Shown: piece by piece, positions 43,814-53,716 of the stretch | Layout of the letters: every line of letters begins with the position of its first letter | How positions within the stretch are numbered: the first letter of the stretch is position 1 | NCBI GenBank assembly: GCA_001931905.2 | Contig: MSJI02000733.1 | Location: 1 to 64,000 of the forward strand | DNA: 64,000 bases | Source: Cladosporium sp. IMV 00045 | Lineage: Eukaryota > Ascomycota > Dothideomycetes > Cladosporiales > Cladosporiaceae | Reading direction: 5' to 3' | Made by a program: the position numbers and the translations under genes | The notes under the pieces: model-generated | What the model was told of the DNA's origin: nothing | The model's input: only the letters and a program-made list of their open reading frames with translations | Databases searched by the model: none

Positions 43814-44463
43814 ATGGCGTCTACCGATGAAGCTCAAGGGGACGTAGACAACGACATCGATGTGACTTTACCATCGCCTTACGAGACCTGCGAGGCCATA
43901 ATCAGATGCGACCCGGGTCTCCGTTTTCCTGAGGACGATGATTGCGTTGACTGGGAGCGCGGAGACATTGTCTGCTGTAAGTTTTTTGATACATCCGACT
44001 TTGTTACAATGCGATATTGACTTTTGCACTTAGCCTTGCAGACAGGACTCGAGTCGTCAACCTACCTACGCAGTGCGTTTGAACAAACCATAATAACCGA
44101 GCCCGACGATCCAATCGTGTTTATCGTGCCATATGTGCGTCTCTGGTCGCCAACCTAATTAAATTTCTCATCAAAGCCAACGCTAACTATCCTTAGGGCC
44201 GTCGGACTTGCGAAACCATCTTCAAGCTCGTCGAGCATGACTCTGCTGACATGGCGGAGCTGCTCGCATCGCTTGGGGTTGGGTTCCTGTCCGAAATCCT
44301 TGAAGCTATCGACTTTCTCGGAATGCCTGCTCTAGAGAAAACAATTGCCTGCGCCATCCAGAACCTCACACTTGGCAGGAACATCAAACAGCTCCGCAGA
44401 TATTTGGAGGGTAAGGTGAGGATGATGAGGATAACGCGACTACGACGAGGACGATGTGAATGA
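43814..44463 (+). CDS. SKP1-like (BTB/POZ-fold) protein, copy A
   Basis: Exons 43814-43976, 44034-44134 and 44197-44463 join to 176 aa. The middle segment (AFEQTIITEPDDPIVFIVPY then RRTCETIFKLVEHD) follows the SKP1 pattern where a beta-strand leads to the helix before EHH. The C-terminal helices FLSEILEAIDFLGMPALEK and LRRYLEG match the F-box-binding end of SKP1 (LASNYLDIKPLLD and EEIRKTF). Canonical SKP1 is the adaptor of SCF ubiquitin ligases; this divergent form may bind selected F-box proteins. Copy A ends in a basic tail, KVRMMRITRLRRGRCE, unlike the acidic tail of copy B. A 53-bp tandem duplication overlaps this 3' end. Confidence 0.6.
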
Positions 44464-44536
44464 CGGGGACGAGGACGATAAGAATAACGCGACTACGACG
44501 AGGACGATGTGAATGACGAGAGCGAGGACGATGAGG
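44431..44536. repeat. 53-bp tandem duplication at the SKP1-like 3' end, copy A
   Basis: The unit beginning ATAACGCGACTACGACGAGG at 44431 repeats at 44484. The first 35 bp are identical and the rest similar. The period is not a multiple of three and the array spans the stop codon of the SKP1-like gene. A downstream frame here would read an acidic stretch (EDDVNDESEDDEEGEDGED), perhaps a lost tail. Confidence 0.88.
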
Positions 44537-44830
44537 AGGGCGAGGACGGAGAAGATAATTAGGTAGGCTAAGTGTTTGACTCGATGGGAGAGTTTGCATA
44601 GTCAGCAATGAAAACTGCACTGCATCAGTCCCGGCTCTGTTTACATGACCATGGTTCTCCAATCAAAGGACAAATCTTAACGAAGCAATACTCCAAGGCC
44701 ACTCGAGCTTTTGGTCCTCTTGATCTTCCACGTACCTAAATGTCGACCATCCTATTATGACTCGACACCTCTTCCCGAGACATGTGTGAGTGATCGAGAT
44801 ATTGATTCGGAGGCCGCCCAATTGAGCACA

Positions 44831-45669
44831 TCATTCATCCTCCAAAGTATAATCCTCTATGCCTCCAATGAACCGCAGCTCTGCCCACAGTATCTCATTC
44901 CACGTGCAGTCTTTGACCATGCCATCATCTCTCGGCGCCTGCAATATGTCCCGCACATGCTGCACGCATATGCCATCAGCGTTTGAGAGCCCAAATGTGT
45001 CTGCGTAACCTATGTCTTTGCAGCGCACAAGTGTAGCACTTTTGAGGGGAGGCCAGCAGATTTGGATATCCCTGGCAATGTCTGTATATCTGTCCGACAT
45101 AATTTCTTTGTGATCGAGGTTAAGCACAACCTCTGCGGCGAAGCTTAAATCGAGTAAAGTGTATTCCTTTCCTTCGATTTGCATGGCGGATTCCACGAAA
45201 AGCTTGTTAAATGTTGTTCCATTCAGCGCCTCCCGCCTGTTGGAGCAGGTCACGACTTCATCCCTGGACAGAAGCTCGCTTCGGAGGCTGACAGATGTAT
45301 CCTCTCCGAGCGTGACGAGGTATCGATCGGTATATCGCTCCATTTCCAGCTTAGACGGAGTGAGGAAGAGGCGTTTCTTGATTTTGGGGACGCTGGCCAT
45401 GTGCTGTCGCACTTCGGGGTAATCTGTGTACATTTCGAGAAGCAACTCATCGGGGAGCATGTCTGGGTGCGTCTCAACGAGATTGACGAGATAGACTAGG
45501 CAGCGTGCCCCTGAGGATGCTCGTTAGCGACTGTCAAATTGAGTGGGTCATACATGATAGGTCTGGTCTGCTTACATTGCTTTCTGCCTTGACTCTGGCT
45601 CGCAGGGGATTGAGTTGAAGTCGATGCGTTGTCGTTGCCCGTGCAGGCAGTGTCATCCGTGGCAGACAT
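44831..45669 (-). CDS. Unknown fungal protein, copy A
   Basis: Exons 45669-45576 and 45510-44831 join in frame to 257 aa. The N-terminus is Thr/Ser/Gln-rich; then come RCLVYLVNLVETHPDMLPDE, VRQHMASVPKIKKRLFL and, towards the end, DIQICWPPLKSATLVRC. The pattern RLFL-P after a helical segment is seen in many uncharacterised Dothideomycete proteins near F-box families, but no F-box is visible, so no function is assigned. Copy B carries an in-frame stop. Its neighbour on the left is the SKP1-like gene, in tail-to-tail orientation. Confidence 0.6.
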
Positions 45670-46191
45670 TGTCCCAAGATGTAGAGGTGTTTGGAAGGAT
45701 ATTGAGAGGTATATGGGCTATTGTCGTGGTCGCAGGATGTTTGGATCGTGTTTGGTGTAAAGTTCGCTCAGTAGTTGTTGTCAGTGAACGAAGCGCTGTG
45801 AGTTGAAGCTTTCGCCATGTACGTAAGTAAAAGGCACATCAGTATTCACATGGTTCACTCAGGCACCAAAAGCCCAATTCACTGGCGGCGACTAATTAAG
45901 TGCATACATTCACAGCAGCCCATATTACCATATGATCAACCCATCCTACCTGAAATCAATGCTATAGGCACTTACTAATCGATTTAGGTGCGGGTCACTC
46001 AGTCTAGCTCCCTAACCTTAAAGCTAATCTAGGAAGCCTTGAGCGTAATACCATTAAACATTACCTTTGCTTTACTCATGTTGGCACGTGCAAGCTTACT
46101 CAACACATAAATGACCTTCTTCCACAAGCCAGACCTGAGATTTCCTTCTATCGACATGCCAAACCACTGACAGTCAATCCGCACCCCGGTC
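45670..46191. promoter_or_regulatory. Conserved intergenic region, copy A
   Basis: 522 bp between two divergent genes. About 380 bp (45,811-46,190) matches 63,154-63,534 at roughly 90% by eye, with islands such as CCTAACCTTAAAGCTAATCT and TTACTCATGTTGGCACGTGC unchanged. No open frame is shared. Confidence 0.55.
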
Positions 46192-47190
46192 ATGGACTCT
46201 TCAATTCCTCATCGAACCACGAGAAGCAAGGCCTCTGATCGCACGATGCCTGCAACAATATCACCGACCAAGAGCGACGCCTCGGGGCAAATGCAGCAGC
46301 TCGCTCCAGTCGCTTCACTCAACAGCACCACTCCGCACTGGGAGGATCCGATACTGCCAGCCCTTCAGTACAAATGGCTTGGGCCTTCGTCGAAGTCTCC
46401 TGGCCAAACCACAGCAGAGCCATCCTTGCCCATCAGACAGCCGCAACACGAAAACGCCGGCGAACGGTTGCTCCGAGCTGTGCAAGGAAGCGACCATAGC
46501 ATGCCGACGACCTCGCTCACCCTGGCTCCAGAAACGGCCCAGCCGCAGCTTGAGGCCTATCCTTCTCACGGAGGCAAAGAGTGGTCATGCTCTGCTGACG
46601 CTCAAGACCATGTCACCTCCGCGAAGGAACGTTCAGCTCGCGCCACAAAGGCGCAGCCCGCCCACAAGACCAGCTTCAGAGTAACCCGCTCAACCACAGC
46701 CAAGTCCCTCGAAACCGTCGGTTCAGACAACGACGTGCAAGTGAGCGGCGTCACCACGAGTCCGCCGCCACTCGCCCCTCCGCGCCAACCTGGTCAGAAA
46801 CTCCGCGCAGTAACTCTCAGATCTCAAGTCCCGCCAAAGCCCGACCAGCCCGCCGGACGCAAGACCAGAGGTCTGAAGAAGAAGAAGGCCAAACCCAAAC
46901 CCGCACGCCGAGCGAGAAAAAGTGTCCCAGCCAAAGACTCTAGGTGGATTTACTCGGACCCAAACCTAGACCTTCCCGAGCCGCCAAAGAAGCCAGTTTC
47001 CGAGAAGATCCAGCGTCTTTTCTGTCGGCGCGTCAAGAGCAAAAAGGCTGAGAAGCGCCGAATGCGGCTGGAGGCCGTCATCAACTCGTCCTCACTGCGA
47101 GATGAGGCCGCAACCTGTTTGGCCCGGCTGAGCCTGGGCGAGACCGGTGACGCCACTGTTCAGGCTGCTGGAAATCGCTTGAACCTTTGA
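46192..47190 (+). CDS. Hypothetical basic, mostly disordered protein, copy A
   Basis: 332 aa, single exon. It begins MDSSIPHRTTRSKASDR and is rich in Ser/Pro/Thr/Gln. The C-terminal third is strongly basic (KKKKAKPKPARRARK, then RRVKSKKAEKRRMRLE), suggesting nuclear or nucleic-acid association, and the protein ends with a short helical piece (DEAATCLARLSLGE). No known family. Over the first 150 residues it is only about 70% identical to copy B, far less than the other pairs. Confidence 0.55.
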   Translation: MDSSIPHRTTRSKASDRTMPATISPTKSDASGQMQQLAPVASLNSTTPHWEDPILPALQYKWLGPSSKSPGQTTAEPSLPIRQPQHENAGERLLRAVQGSDHSMPTTSLTLAPETAQPQLEAYPSHGGKEWSCSADAQDHVTSAKERSARATKAQPAHKTSFRVTRSTTAKSLETVGSDNDVQVSGVTTSPPPLAPPRQPGQKLRAVTLRSQVPPKPDQPAGRKTRGLKKKKAKPKPARRARKSVPAKDSRWIYSDPNLDLPEPPKKPVSEKIQRLFCRRVKSKKAEKRRMRLEAVINSSSLRDEAATCLARLSLGETGDATVQAAGNRLNL

Positions 47191-47857
47191 TAAGTCTTAA
47201 GCTAGCGAACAGCACGGAGGAAACTACGAGACAGGTCAGTTTTGTCCTTGATATTGAATCGGATGTGTGCCTAGGATCGCAGCTGACGTGTGAAAAGAGA
47301 TCTTCCCGGCTTGTACGTGCTTTGTCACTGGTTGGAAATGTTGGTGCGGATGGAATGAGAAGTCCAGAGAGAAAACGAAGCAGTGTGAACTTGTAGGGCA
47401 GCGGAGATTGATTATTCTTTGAAATCAATGATTAAGATATGCGTGATGTCGTCGACGCTGGTGATTTTGTCAAGGGTTGTTAGCCCTCCAAATGCTAGCC
47501 ATTGCTGTTGACTGCGCCCCGTTCCGATGACGGTATCGAGTTCAAACCAGAAGAATGACAGTTCCGACGCAAGGTAGACTCAAGCAGAAGCTCTTCGTAC
47601 CCCTTGCGAGATAGATCCAGTATGCCGGTCGTCCGAAAGGCTTAAGCAATACTATGCCAGTAGCTGTATGCCAGCGTGTAGATCAGAGAAGGCCATCAAT
47701 CCATCTAAATCTCCGCATATGATTCCAAAGCCGGATCCAAAGCCACGTCCAAACCGGCATGGCAACGCTTGTCTGTAGATTTGAACGGTCCGCTCATCTC
47801 AAGGCTGTCGTGAAAAGGCCTCTCGCAAAACAATCCAAGTCACGGCTCCAACTCCTT
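47191..47857. other. Intergenic, nothing recognised
   Basis: 667 bp, 3' flank of the hypothetical gene and of the leftward Rieske gene. No supported gene. Confidence 0.45.
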
Positions 47858-48358
47858 TCAACCCTCCTTCCGCCTAATCCAAACCTCCTCCTCCCCATCC
47901 TCCCCACTCCCCCTCGTCTCCACCTCCCAAACCCCCAACTTATACGACCCCCTATCACACAACCCCGTATTAACATCAAACGCCCACCCATGCCCCGGAC
48001 ACGTAATGCCCGCGCTGAAAATGATCCCAAAATCCTCGATATCGTACAAACTGCCGCGCGAAAGCGGGTGCGTGCGGTGCGGGCAGCTGTGGTCGATGGC
48101 GTGCAGTTTGTTGCGGTAGCGGAAGACCAGGACTTGGGGCTCGAGGCCGATGGTTTCTTGCGCTTCGGCGGGGGTGAGGGGGTGGGCTGCCGGGGTACTT
48201 TCGTCGGTGGAGGAGGAGGGGGAAGGCAGTTGGAGGATTTGGCAGGGTGGAGGGCCGGAGGTGGGGGTGGTGATTTTGGTTTTGCGTGCGTCGCTGGGTG
48301 GGATGTCGGGGAAGGAGGAGGCGGGGCCGGCGAGGATCCAGGGGTTGGAGGAGGACAT
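47858..48358 (-). CDS. Rieske [2Fe-2S] domain protein
   Basis: 166 aa, no intron. Two cluster-binding motifs: SCPHRTHPLSRG (C-x-H) and ITCPGHGWAFDVNTG (C-x-x-H), spaced as in small Rieske ferredoxin-like proteins. The N-terminus MSSSNPWILAGPASSFPDI matches the usual start of stand-alone fungal Rieske proteins. No transmembrane segment or mononuclear-iron domain follows, so it is probably a soluble electron carrier rather than an oxygenase. Confidence 0.88.
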   Translation of the reverse strand: MSSSNPWILAGPASSFPDIPPSDARKTKITTPTSGPPPCQILQLPSPSSSTDESTPAAHPLTPAEAQETIGLEPQVLVFRYRNKLHAIDHSCPHRTHPLSRGSLYDIEDFGIIFSAGITCPGHGWAFDVNTGLCDRGSYKLGVWEVETRGSGEDGEEEVWIRRKEG

Positions 48359-48934
48359 TATGGGGGGATGTCAGTGGTTTGAGTGAGGGATGCTGTTTGG
48401 CTCGTGGTTAGTATTCCTTGTAGTTGGGTGCTTTGTGGACGTCTGAAGAACAGCCTACTATGCACGATCCCTAGAGCCGACCAGGCACTTTATACACACT
48501 TGGAATATCGAGCCGCAGACAGACGTCGTCTAGACTTTCTATTCAACATCCCAAGAGGTAAGTTGTGTGCTGGTGTGTTGATTTCTAGGGAATCGCACGT
48601 TGGGTCGGTGGCTGTTGAGCGCTTGAAACAGCAAAAGTCGCCGAGAGATCTGATTAGCCGTAAATCTATAGACGATGGAAGCACGACACGAAAGCATGAT
48701 CCACAACCTCAATCCTTCGAGACTGAGCTGGGTATAGTCTCAGTTGAGTCACATCCCATGCGATATTAGATAGAGTATATTTAGTAAGTAAAGACGGTCA
48801 TTCTCGTCTCTTCAAACAAAAACCACAGCGCATCTTCAACCTCATCTCGTCATCTTGAACAACAAGATCAACCCAATATCTCCCGTCTGAACAATACCTA
48901 AGCACATTCACAACCCACCTCTCCAACCGCCACA
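48359..48934. other. Intergenic, nothing recognised
   Basis: 576 bp between divergent genes. A 128-codon plus-strand frame (48,383-48,769) has no domain and is not called. Confidence 0.45.
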
Positions 48935-49513
48935 ATGCCTTTCACATTCTACACCTCCACCATCCTCCCCAGCCTCCACGTCCTCGACACCCTCACACAC
49001 ATCCTCACCAAAGCCTCCACGCAACCCAACGCATCCACCCTCCCCTCCGCCCGCCTCGCCCCCGACATGCGCCCCCTCTCCTCGCAAATCCACCTCGCCG
49101 CCCAAACAATCGAGCGCCTCCTCTGCCGCCTCAACAAAACCGCCCACACCCCCCTCGAAGACGACCTAACCACCTTCGAAGAAATGCACGCCCGCATCGC
49201 CAGCACGCGCGCCCTACTGGAAAGCGTCTCCGAAGCGAGCGTGAACGCCTGCGCGGACGAGGTGGCGCCCACGGATTTGACCAGGGGTATGGTTTCTGAC
49301 ATGTCGGGGGCGGGGTATGCGGAGGGGGCGCTGGCGAATTTGTATTTTCATCTCAACATTGCGTATGCGATTTGCAGGGCGCAGGGCGTGCCGTTGGGGA
49401 AGCCGGATTATATCATGCCGTTTGTGAAGGGGCATGTGGGAGGGGTGGATTTGTCGGGGGCGGTGAGGGAGAGGGTTGATGCGGATGCGAAGAAGAAGGA
49501 GGAGAGTAGTTGA
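48935..49513 (+). CDS. DUF1993-family protein
   Basis: 192 aa, no intron. It follows the DUF1993 pattern: a helical start FYTSTILPSLHVLDTLTHIL, then ARLAPDMRPLSSQIHLAAQ, FEEMHARIASTRALLESV, and a C-terminal block LYFHLNIAYAICRAQGVPLG followed by DYIMPFVKG. Proteins of this family form a four-helix DinB-like bundle; biochemical function is unknown. A poly-Lys/Glu C-terminus follows. Confidence 0.85.
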   Translation: MPFTFYTSTILPSLHVLDTLTHILTKASTQPNASTLPSARLAPDMRPLSSQIHLAAQTIERLLCRLNKTAHTPLEDDLTTFEEMHARIASTRALLESVSEASVNACADEVAPTDLTRGMVSDMSGAGYAEGALANLYFHLNIAYAICRAQGVPLGKPDYIMPFVKGHVGGVDLSGAVRERVDADAKKKEESS

Positions 49514-50082
49514 GGGGGCTGGGTTTGAGGCCGTGGGGTGGGTTGGGGGTGGAGGGTGAGGCTTGAAGTGAACTTGTCGCCACTTTCTGTATGTTCCCGT
49601 TTTCTCAACTCTTATCCTGCATTCTTGTGGCGTTGATTGAGCTCTCGAACGTCTTCCTGCAAACCAGCAGCTTTTCCTCGATCATGTTTTCTCATCATGC
49701 AAAAAGTCGGATACCACTAGTCGTTACCCCCTCAATGTGGTGGAAGAGCCATCCAAAAGACCGGACCGGAAAAAGGAAATCGAGCGTGAAATCAAGATTG
49801 CGGTCCATCGAGCTCCCTCCTGGAAGCTCGCGAGAAAAATGCCTGTAATACCATCATGCTAAGCATCCCTACTCCAAAACATTCATCCGGATGGTCGCTC
49901 ATTAGTCTCAACCAGGACCAATTCAGTCCTCATGATATATGTTCCCCATAACGCCTTCGCCGTGCTGTTCCGTGCTAATGCGCTTTCTCGCGCCGTGTGA
50001 GATAACAAGGGAAAGAGAAAGAAAGAGAGAAAGAAAACAAGCAATAGAAAAGACAAGAGGCAGAGGAAGAACCTCAATCGCC
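49514..50082. other. Intergenic between convergent genes
   Basis: 569 bp with no supported gene. A purine-rich stretch with repeated AAGAAAGAGA-like words at about 50,005-50,040 is the only feature. Confidence 0.5.
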
Positions 50083-50976
50083 TCACAAAACCCCAACACC
50101 AATTAGTAACCCACTCACCAAACCCAGCGCAACAACAACGCCGCCCACACCCCCTCCCTTGCCACCCCTCGCACCGCTCTGCGATCCCTCGTCGCCATCA
50201 CCATTCGCCTTGGCAGCAGCCTCGCTCGCCTCAGCTAACATGGCCCGGCCGGCGGTGACGGTGAAAGTGGCGTAGTCGATCTGGGTCGATGCAAGGGTGC
50301 TACTTGAGCCGACAAGGCCCAAACCTGAAATCTGCGAGCTGCTCGTGCAAGTCGCGGCCGTGGCGCGCGTGCCGCCGACTAAGTTGCAGTTGATCGTTGC
50401 GCCGGAGCGGGGTTTGTCGGTTTTGGCACCGTCGGCGAGGTCGGATGTGCCTGGCCTGGAAGGGGTGTGGTGTTAGAGGATGGATGTTGGTTTTGAACGG
50501 GGCGGTGATGATGGTGATGGCGATCGAGTACTTACATTCCGTTGTCGGTGGTGACTATTGGGTTGTAGGTGTAGATCAATGTGCTCTCGCCTCCTGTTAC
50601 GGTGATGGAGGATTGCAAGCTGCAGCCTTGAGGTCCGGTGGTGGAGACGTTGACTGGAGCGTGCATGCAGCCCACTGCGAACGCGGTTTGATTCTCGTTC
50701 TGTCGGATGGTCAGCCGGTGAAAAGGAAATACTATATGCCATGTGTTAAGTAACTTGACATACTGCTGTGATGATTGAGGCGGCCAGGTGTTTGCCATTA
50801 CCAGGCAGTTCATGTAGGCTGCCCGGTAAGAAGACCGTGGCTGTTGGCCATGGCGAGGGATCAGGCGGGGCGGAGGATGCTGGCGTTGCGTCTAGTGTGG
50901 AGTCTTGAGCGACGACGAGGGTGAATATGGATGTGAAGAGGAGAGGGAGGAATATAGATATCGAGCCAAACAGCAT
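50083..50976 (-). CDS. Secreted GPI-anchor-type protein, unknown function
   Basis: Exons 50976-50764, 50699-50536 and 50455-50083 join to 249 aa. Signal peptide MLFGSISIFLPLLFTSIFTL (about 1-24, cleaved after VVAQ or nearby). The mature part has several Cys (VGCMHAPVNV, TGPQGCSLQS, TINCNLVGG, AATCTSSS) and N-glycosylation sites. It is followed by an Ala/Gly linker and a hydrophobic C-terminus (GVVVALGLVSGLLIGVGVL) fitting GPI addition. Many fungal cell-surface proteins share this plan; no enzyme motif was seen. Confidence 0.75.
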
Positions 50977-51765
50977 ACTGCTGGATGTTCTAATAGGTCA
51001 CGGGCAGAACGTGGTGGTGGCGGCCACGTGACCGCGCTGAGTTGGTTGGTGAGCTCCTGACTGCGACTGGCTCTGCAGTACTGAAACGAGCCAGGTTTTC
51101 TTGGTTGATATAGCGAAAACACCGGGTGAGATGAAAGACGAAAGAGATGCTGGTGATGATGAGGGATATACTCGCTCCCTACAAACGACATCTTTCACGG
51201 GTGGTGCAGCGACGAGTCTTGTCTCTGCCAAGCAGCTTCGCGCTCAGCGCCTGGGCATCGTCGGGAAGATGGGTGACATGTGGCCTAATGTGCATTGTCA
51301 ATACCTCCATGAATGTACCATCGAAGAGGTTTTCGAAAATCGTCGAAGGTCGATTGATTCATGGCACTCGGGGAGCGGTAGATCGTGCTTTCAAGAGGCA
51401 GAGAATATCGACATGTCAATCATCCGGGATCATTACAACTTTTGGTTTCTGCTTCGGCCATGGCGTTAGGGCAGAGACATTTCGCCCGCTCTTGGGGCTG
51501 GCTCGGTCCGCGGCATTAACGAGTCGAACCAAAAGGTGGAGAGTTTGGTTGATCTTTGAGGATCTGATAACAATCGAGGAGCCCTCGTCATTTTGCTTAA
51601 GGTTCTCCTCGTTGTCAATTAACCGCTGACGTCGCGTGCGCTTGCGCTTGGGAGACGCGACTTGCGATATCGAAATTACTTGCATGTTTGTACATGTAGT
51701 CCATACACGCATGTACACTTTCGTCCTTTTCAACGCAATAAATTAGTATCTCAAGATCGCCCAGC
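50977..51765. other. Intergenic, nothing recognised
   Basis: 789 bp upstream of two divergent genes (the GPI-type protein and RTT106). Open frames of 120-160 codons here have no recognisable sequence. Confidence 0.4.
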
Positions 51766-52805
51766 ATGGACGGTCATACCAAACAATTGATGCAACAGGC
51801 TTTCGGTTCCAACCCCCATCTGCTAGGCCGAATGGTCCACGCTGCCGGCAAGTTGAACCAACAACACCCAACGCGACTGTCGCTAATGCCTCCGTAGAGA
51901 ACTTGCAAAATGGAGTACCTGAGCTGCTCAGGGATATATCAGCCCACATACTCTCCAGTCAACCATCAGGAATACCAATTCGGGAAGAAAATGGCGTCCC
52001 CGAAGAGCCAACCGCGAAGAAGCGCAAACTCGAACAAAACAACGAGGCCACCTCTCGTTCAACAGGAGGAACCGAAAACGGCAGCTACGACATCTCCAAC
52101 CCGCCCGAAACCAACTTCGGATGCAAAGACGTCAGCTTCACGTCTCCCTTGCGCAAGAAGCTGAGATTGCAATTCGTCTCCGACAAGCTCAACCTGCTGA
52201 AGCGCCAGATCCGCCTGATCAACCAAGCCACCGGCGCCGTCGAATACGCCCTGCGCGGCGAAGATGTGGACACCATGTTCTGCCTGCCCGTGCCGGAAAA
52301 GGCGCAGCGTCAGCAGACTTTTGTCGTTTTCCCTCTGCCCGGCGCGCAGAGTTACGATGGCACACCGGCCGAGCCGCTCGTTTGGACAATGAACGAAACC
52401 AAAGGCACACCGGAGGCTTTTGGCGTGTCAACGCGCTTGCATGGGACCGAAGAGGACACGTTCGTCGACGTGACGCTCAGGGAGCTGAACACCTTCATGG
52501 CATCGCTGAGCAAGAAGACAATCCTGCCGGACGAGCGCGAATTCGCAAGCGAGATTCCCCAAAGCCACCGGAAGGGCGAGAAAGCATTCCACACGAAAGC
52601 CTTCCGAGGCAGCAAAGAAGGTTCGTCTCCACCACCTTTGCCCTTTCCAAATTCAAGCAAGATCACCCCCTAACAACCCACCAGGCTACCTCTTCCTTTT
52701 ATCCACGGGTATAGTCTTCGGCTTCAAAAAGCCCGTAGCCTACTTCCCCCTCCCATCCATCGAAAGCATCTCCTTCACATCCGTCCTCCAACGCACCTTC
52801 AACAT
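51766..52805 (+). CDS. RTT106: Histone chaperone Rtt106, cut by assembly gap
   Basis: Nuclear chaperone for histone H3-H4, used in replication-coupled nucleosome assembly and silencing. Exons 51766-51847, 51898-52620 and 52685-52805 join in frame for about 308 residues, then reach the N run. The N-terminal helical dimer region is [20 protein letters not shown] joined to [19 protein letters not shown]. The tandem-PH part has [34 protein letters not shown] and [18 protein letters not shown]. Intron 1 (51848-51897) uses GC-AG borders. Fungal Rtt106 is usually about 430-450 aa, so the second PH half and acidic tail are missing. Nothing after the gap resembles them. Confidence 0.88.
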
Positions 52806-52825
52806 NNNNNNNNNNNNNNNNNNNN
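52806..52825. other. Assembly gap (20 N)
   Basis: A run of 20 undetermined bases interrupts RTT106. Because the rest of that gene is absent to the right, the true gap is larger than 20 bp or the two contigs are not neighbours. Confidence 0.98.
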
Positions 52826-53716
52826 TTTTCATGTTTTCAATCCTCCTTGTATTTACCTATCATCCCACTCAGTCACGCAGCTGCAAACTTGACTCCTCCC
52901 GCTTCATCAAAACCGGCAAATGAACGCTTTTTCCACGGCAGTGACATGCCTAGGTATCTAGCGTTCACGACCAATGAAACGATCCACAACTTGAATGCTA
53001 CTTCCTAGAGAGTCAATGCAGGTTCGGACAGTCTCCGTAGCCTCGTTGCGAGCAAGCAGTGATCATGCGAGGTTTTCCAGCATCCGACGTCACTCCACAC
53101 GAATTCCCACATGGTTCTCTGCTCCACTGGCTGCTGGTTCAGAGGCCGATCCGTGGGAGTGCGGCTCCACTGCTTGCGGAGTGCAAACGCCGATGAGGCA
53201 GCTTTATACCTGCGGGACTGTTATCTAGATAGTTGGTGGCGTCGCAGAAAAGGGCAATCGCTGGATAAGAACGAGACTCAGCATCGAGCACAGGCCCAAT
53301 GCTGGTTTTCAGTGCTTCCATTCAAATCATTCTGCTGTCTTGAAGCCCTACACCTCTTCTCCAGACCCCAGAACTCTTTTCTCCGGATCGCAGCCAAAAA
53401 CCTTGACTGGAGAACCCGATAATTGCGGGTCTAACGTGGGCGTCTTTGGCGTCGGGGCGACTTTGACCCTCTTGCAGGTCTCTGCGATCGACACTCACAA
53501 TGGTTCTACGAAAACGAGGACTTCTCTGGATGGAAGCACGGGGTACAAACAGGCAAATGCCATCGGGTGCTTCTCCATCGTGATGCAATGGCAGAAAATC
53601 GGGACGAGTCTTGCCCTGGCATGGGTCTCCCGTCGTAGAATATAAAGAGTCTTGTCCAACCAAGCTTTAGGGTTGCCTTTGCTTTGTCTTGTCACGCCCC
53701 ATCCGAGCAATTCAAG
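52826..53716. other. Left edge of copy B and GH28 upstream region
   Basis: Only about 90 bp after the gap is unlike copy A. From about 52,913 the sequence follows copy A, including the GH28 promoter, with scattered small insertions (for example 52,955-53,030 has extra bases). No gene seen. Confidence 0.6.
53641..53647 (+). promoter_or_regulatory. TATA-like box of GH28 copy B
   Basis: TATAAAG, 76 bp upstream of the start codon, exactly as in copy A. Confidence 0.55.

Larger units (their letters stand above)
35880..47190. repeat. Segmental duplication, copy A
   Basis: Direct-orientation counterpart of 52,913-64,000. Same gene order and strands: GH28 (+), CHR transporter (+), MFS transporter (-), DapA-family aldolase (+), SKP1-like (+), unknown gene (-), basic hypothetical protein (+). 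Offsets run from 17,059 bp at GH28 to 17,501-17,512 at CHR and MFS, because copy B has about 440 bp extra between GH28 and CHR, and then to 17,343 at the last genes. The right edge is set at the end of the hypothetical gene because copy B runs off the window before the true edge is reached. Confidence 0.93.

Noticed and set aside
48383..48769. 128-codon plus-strand frame upstream of DUF1993 gene
   Set aside because: No domain, atypical composition, and it overlaps the promoter region of two divergent genes.
51147..51629. 160-codon plus-strand frame left of RTT106
   Set aside because: Overlapping frames of similar length on both strands, none with recognisable sequence or splice partner.
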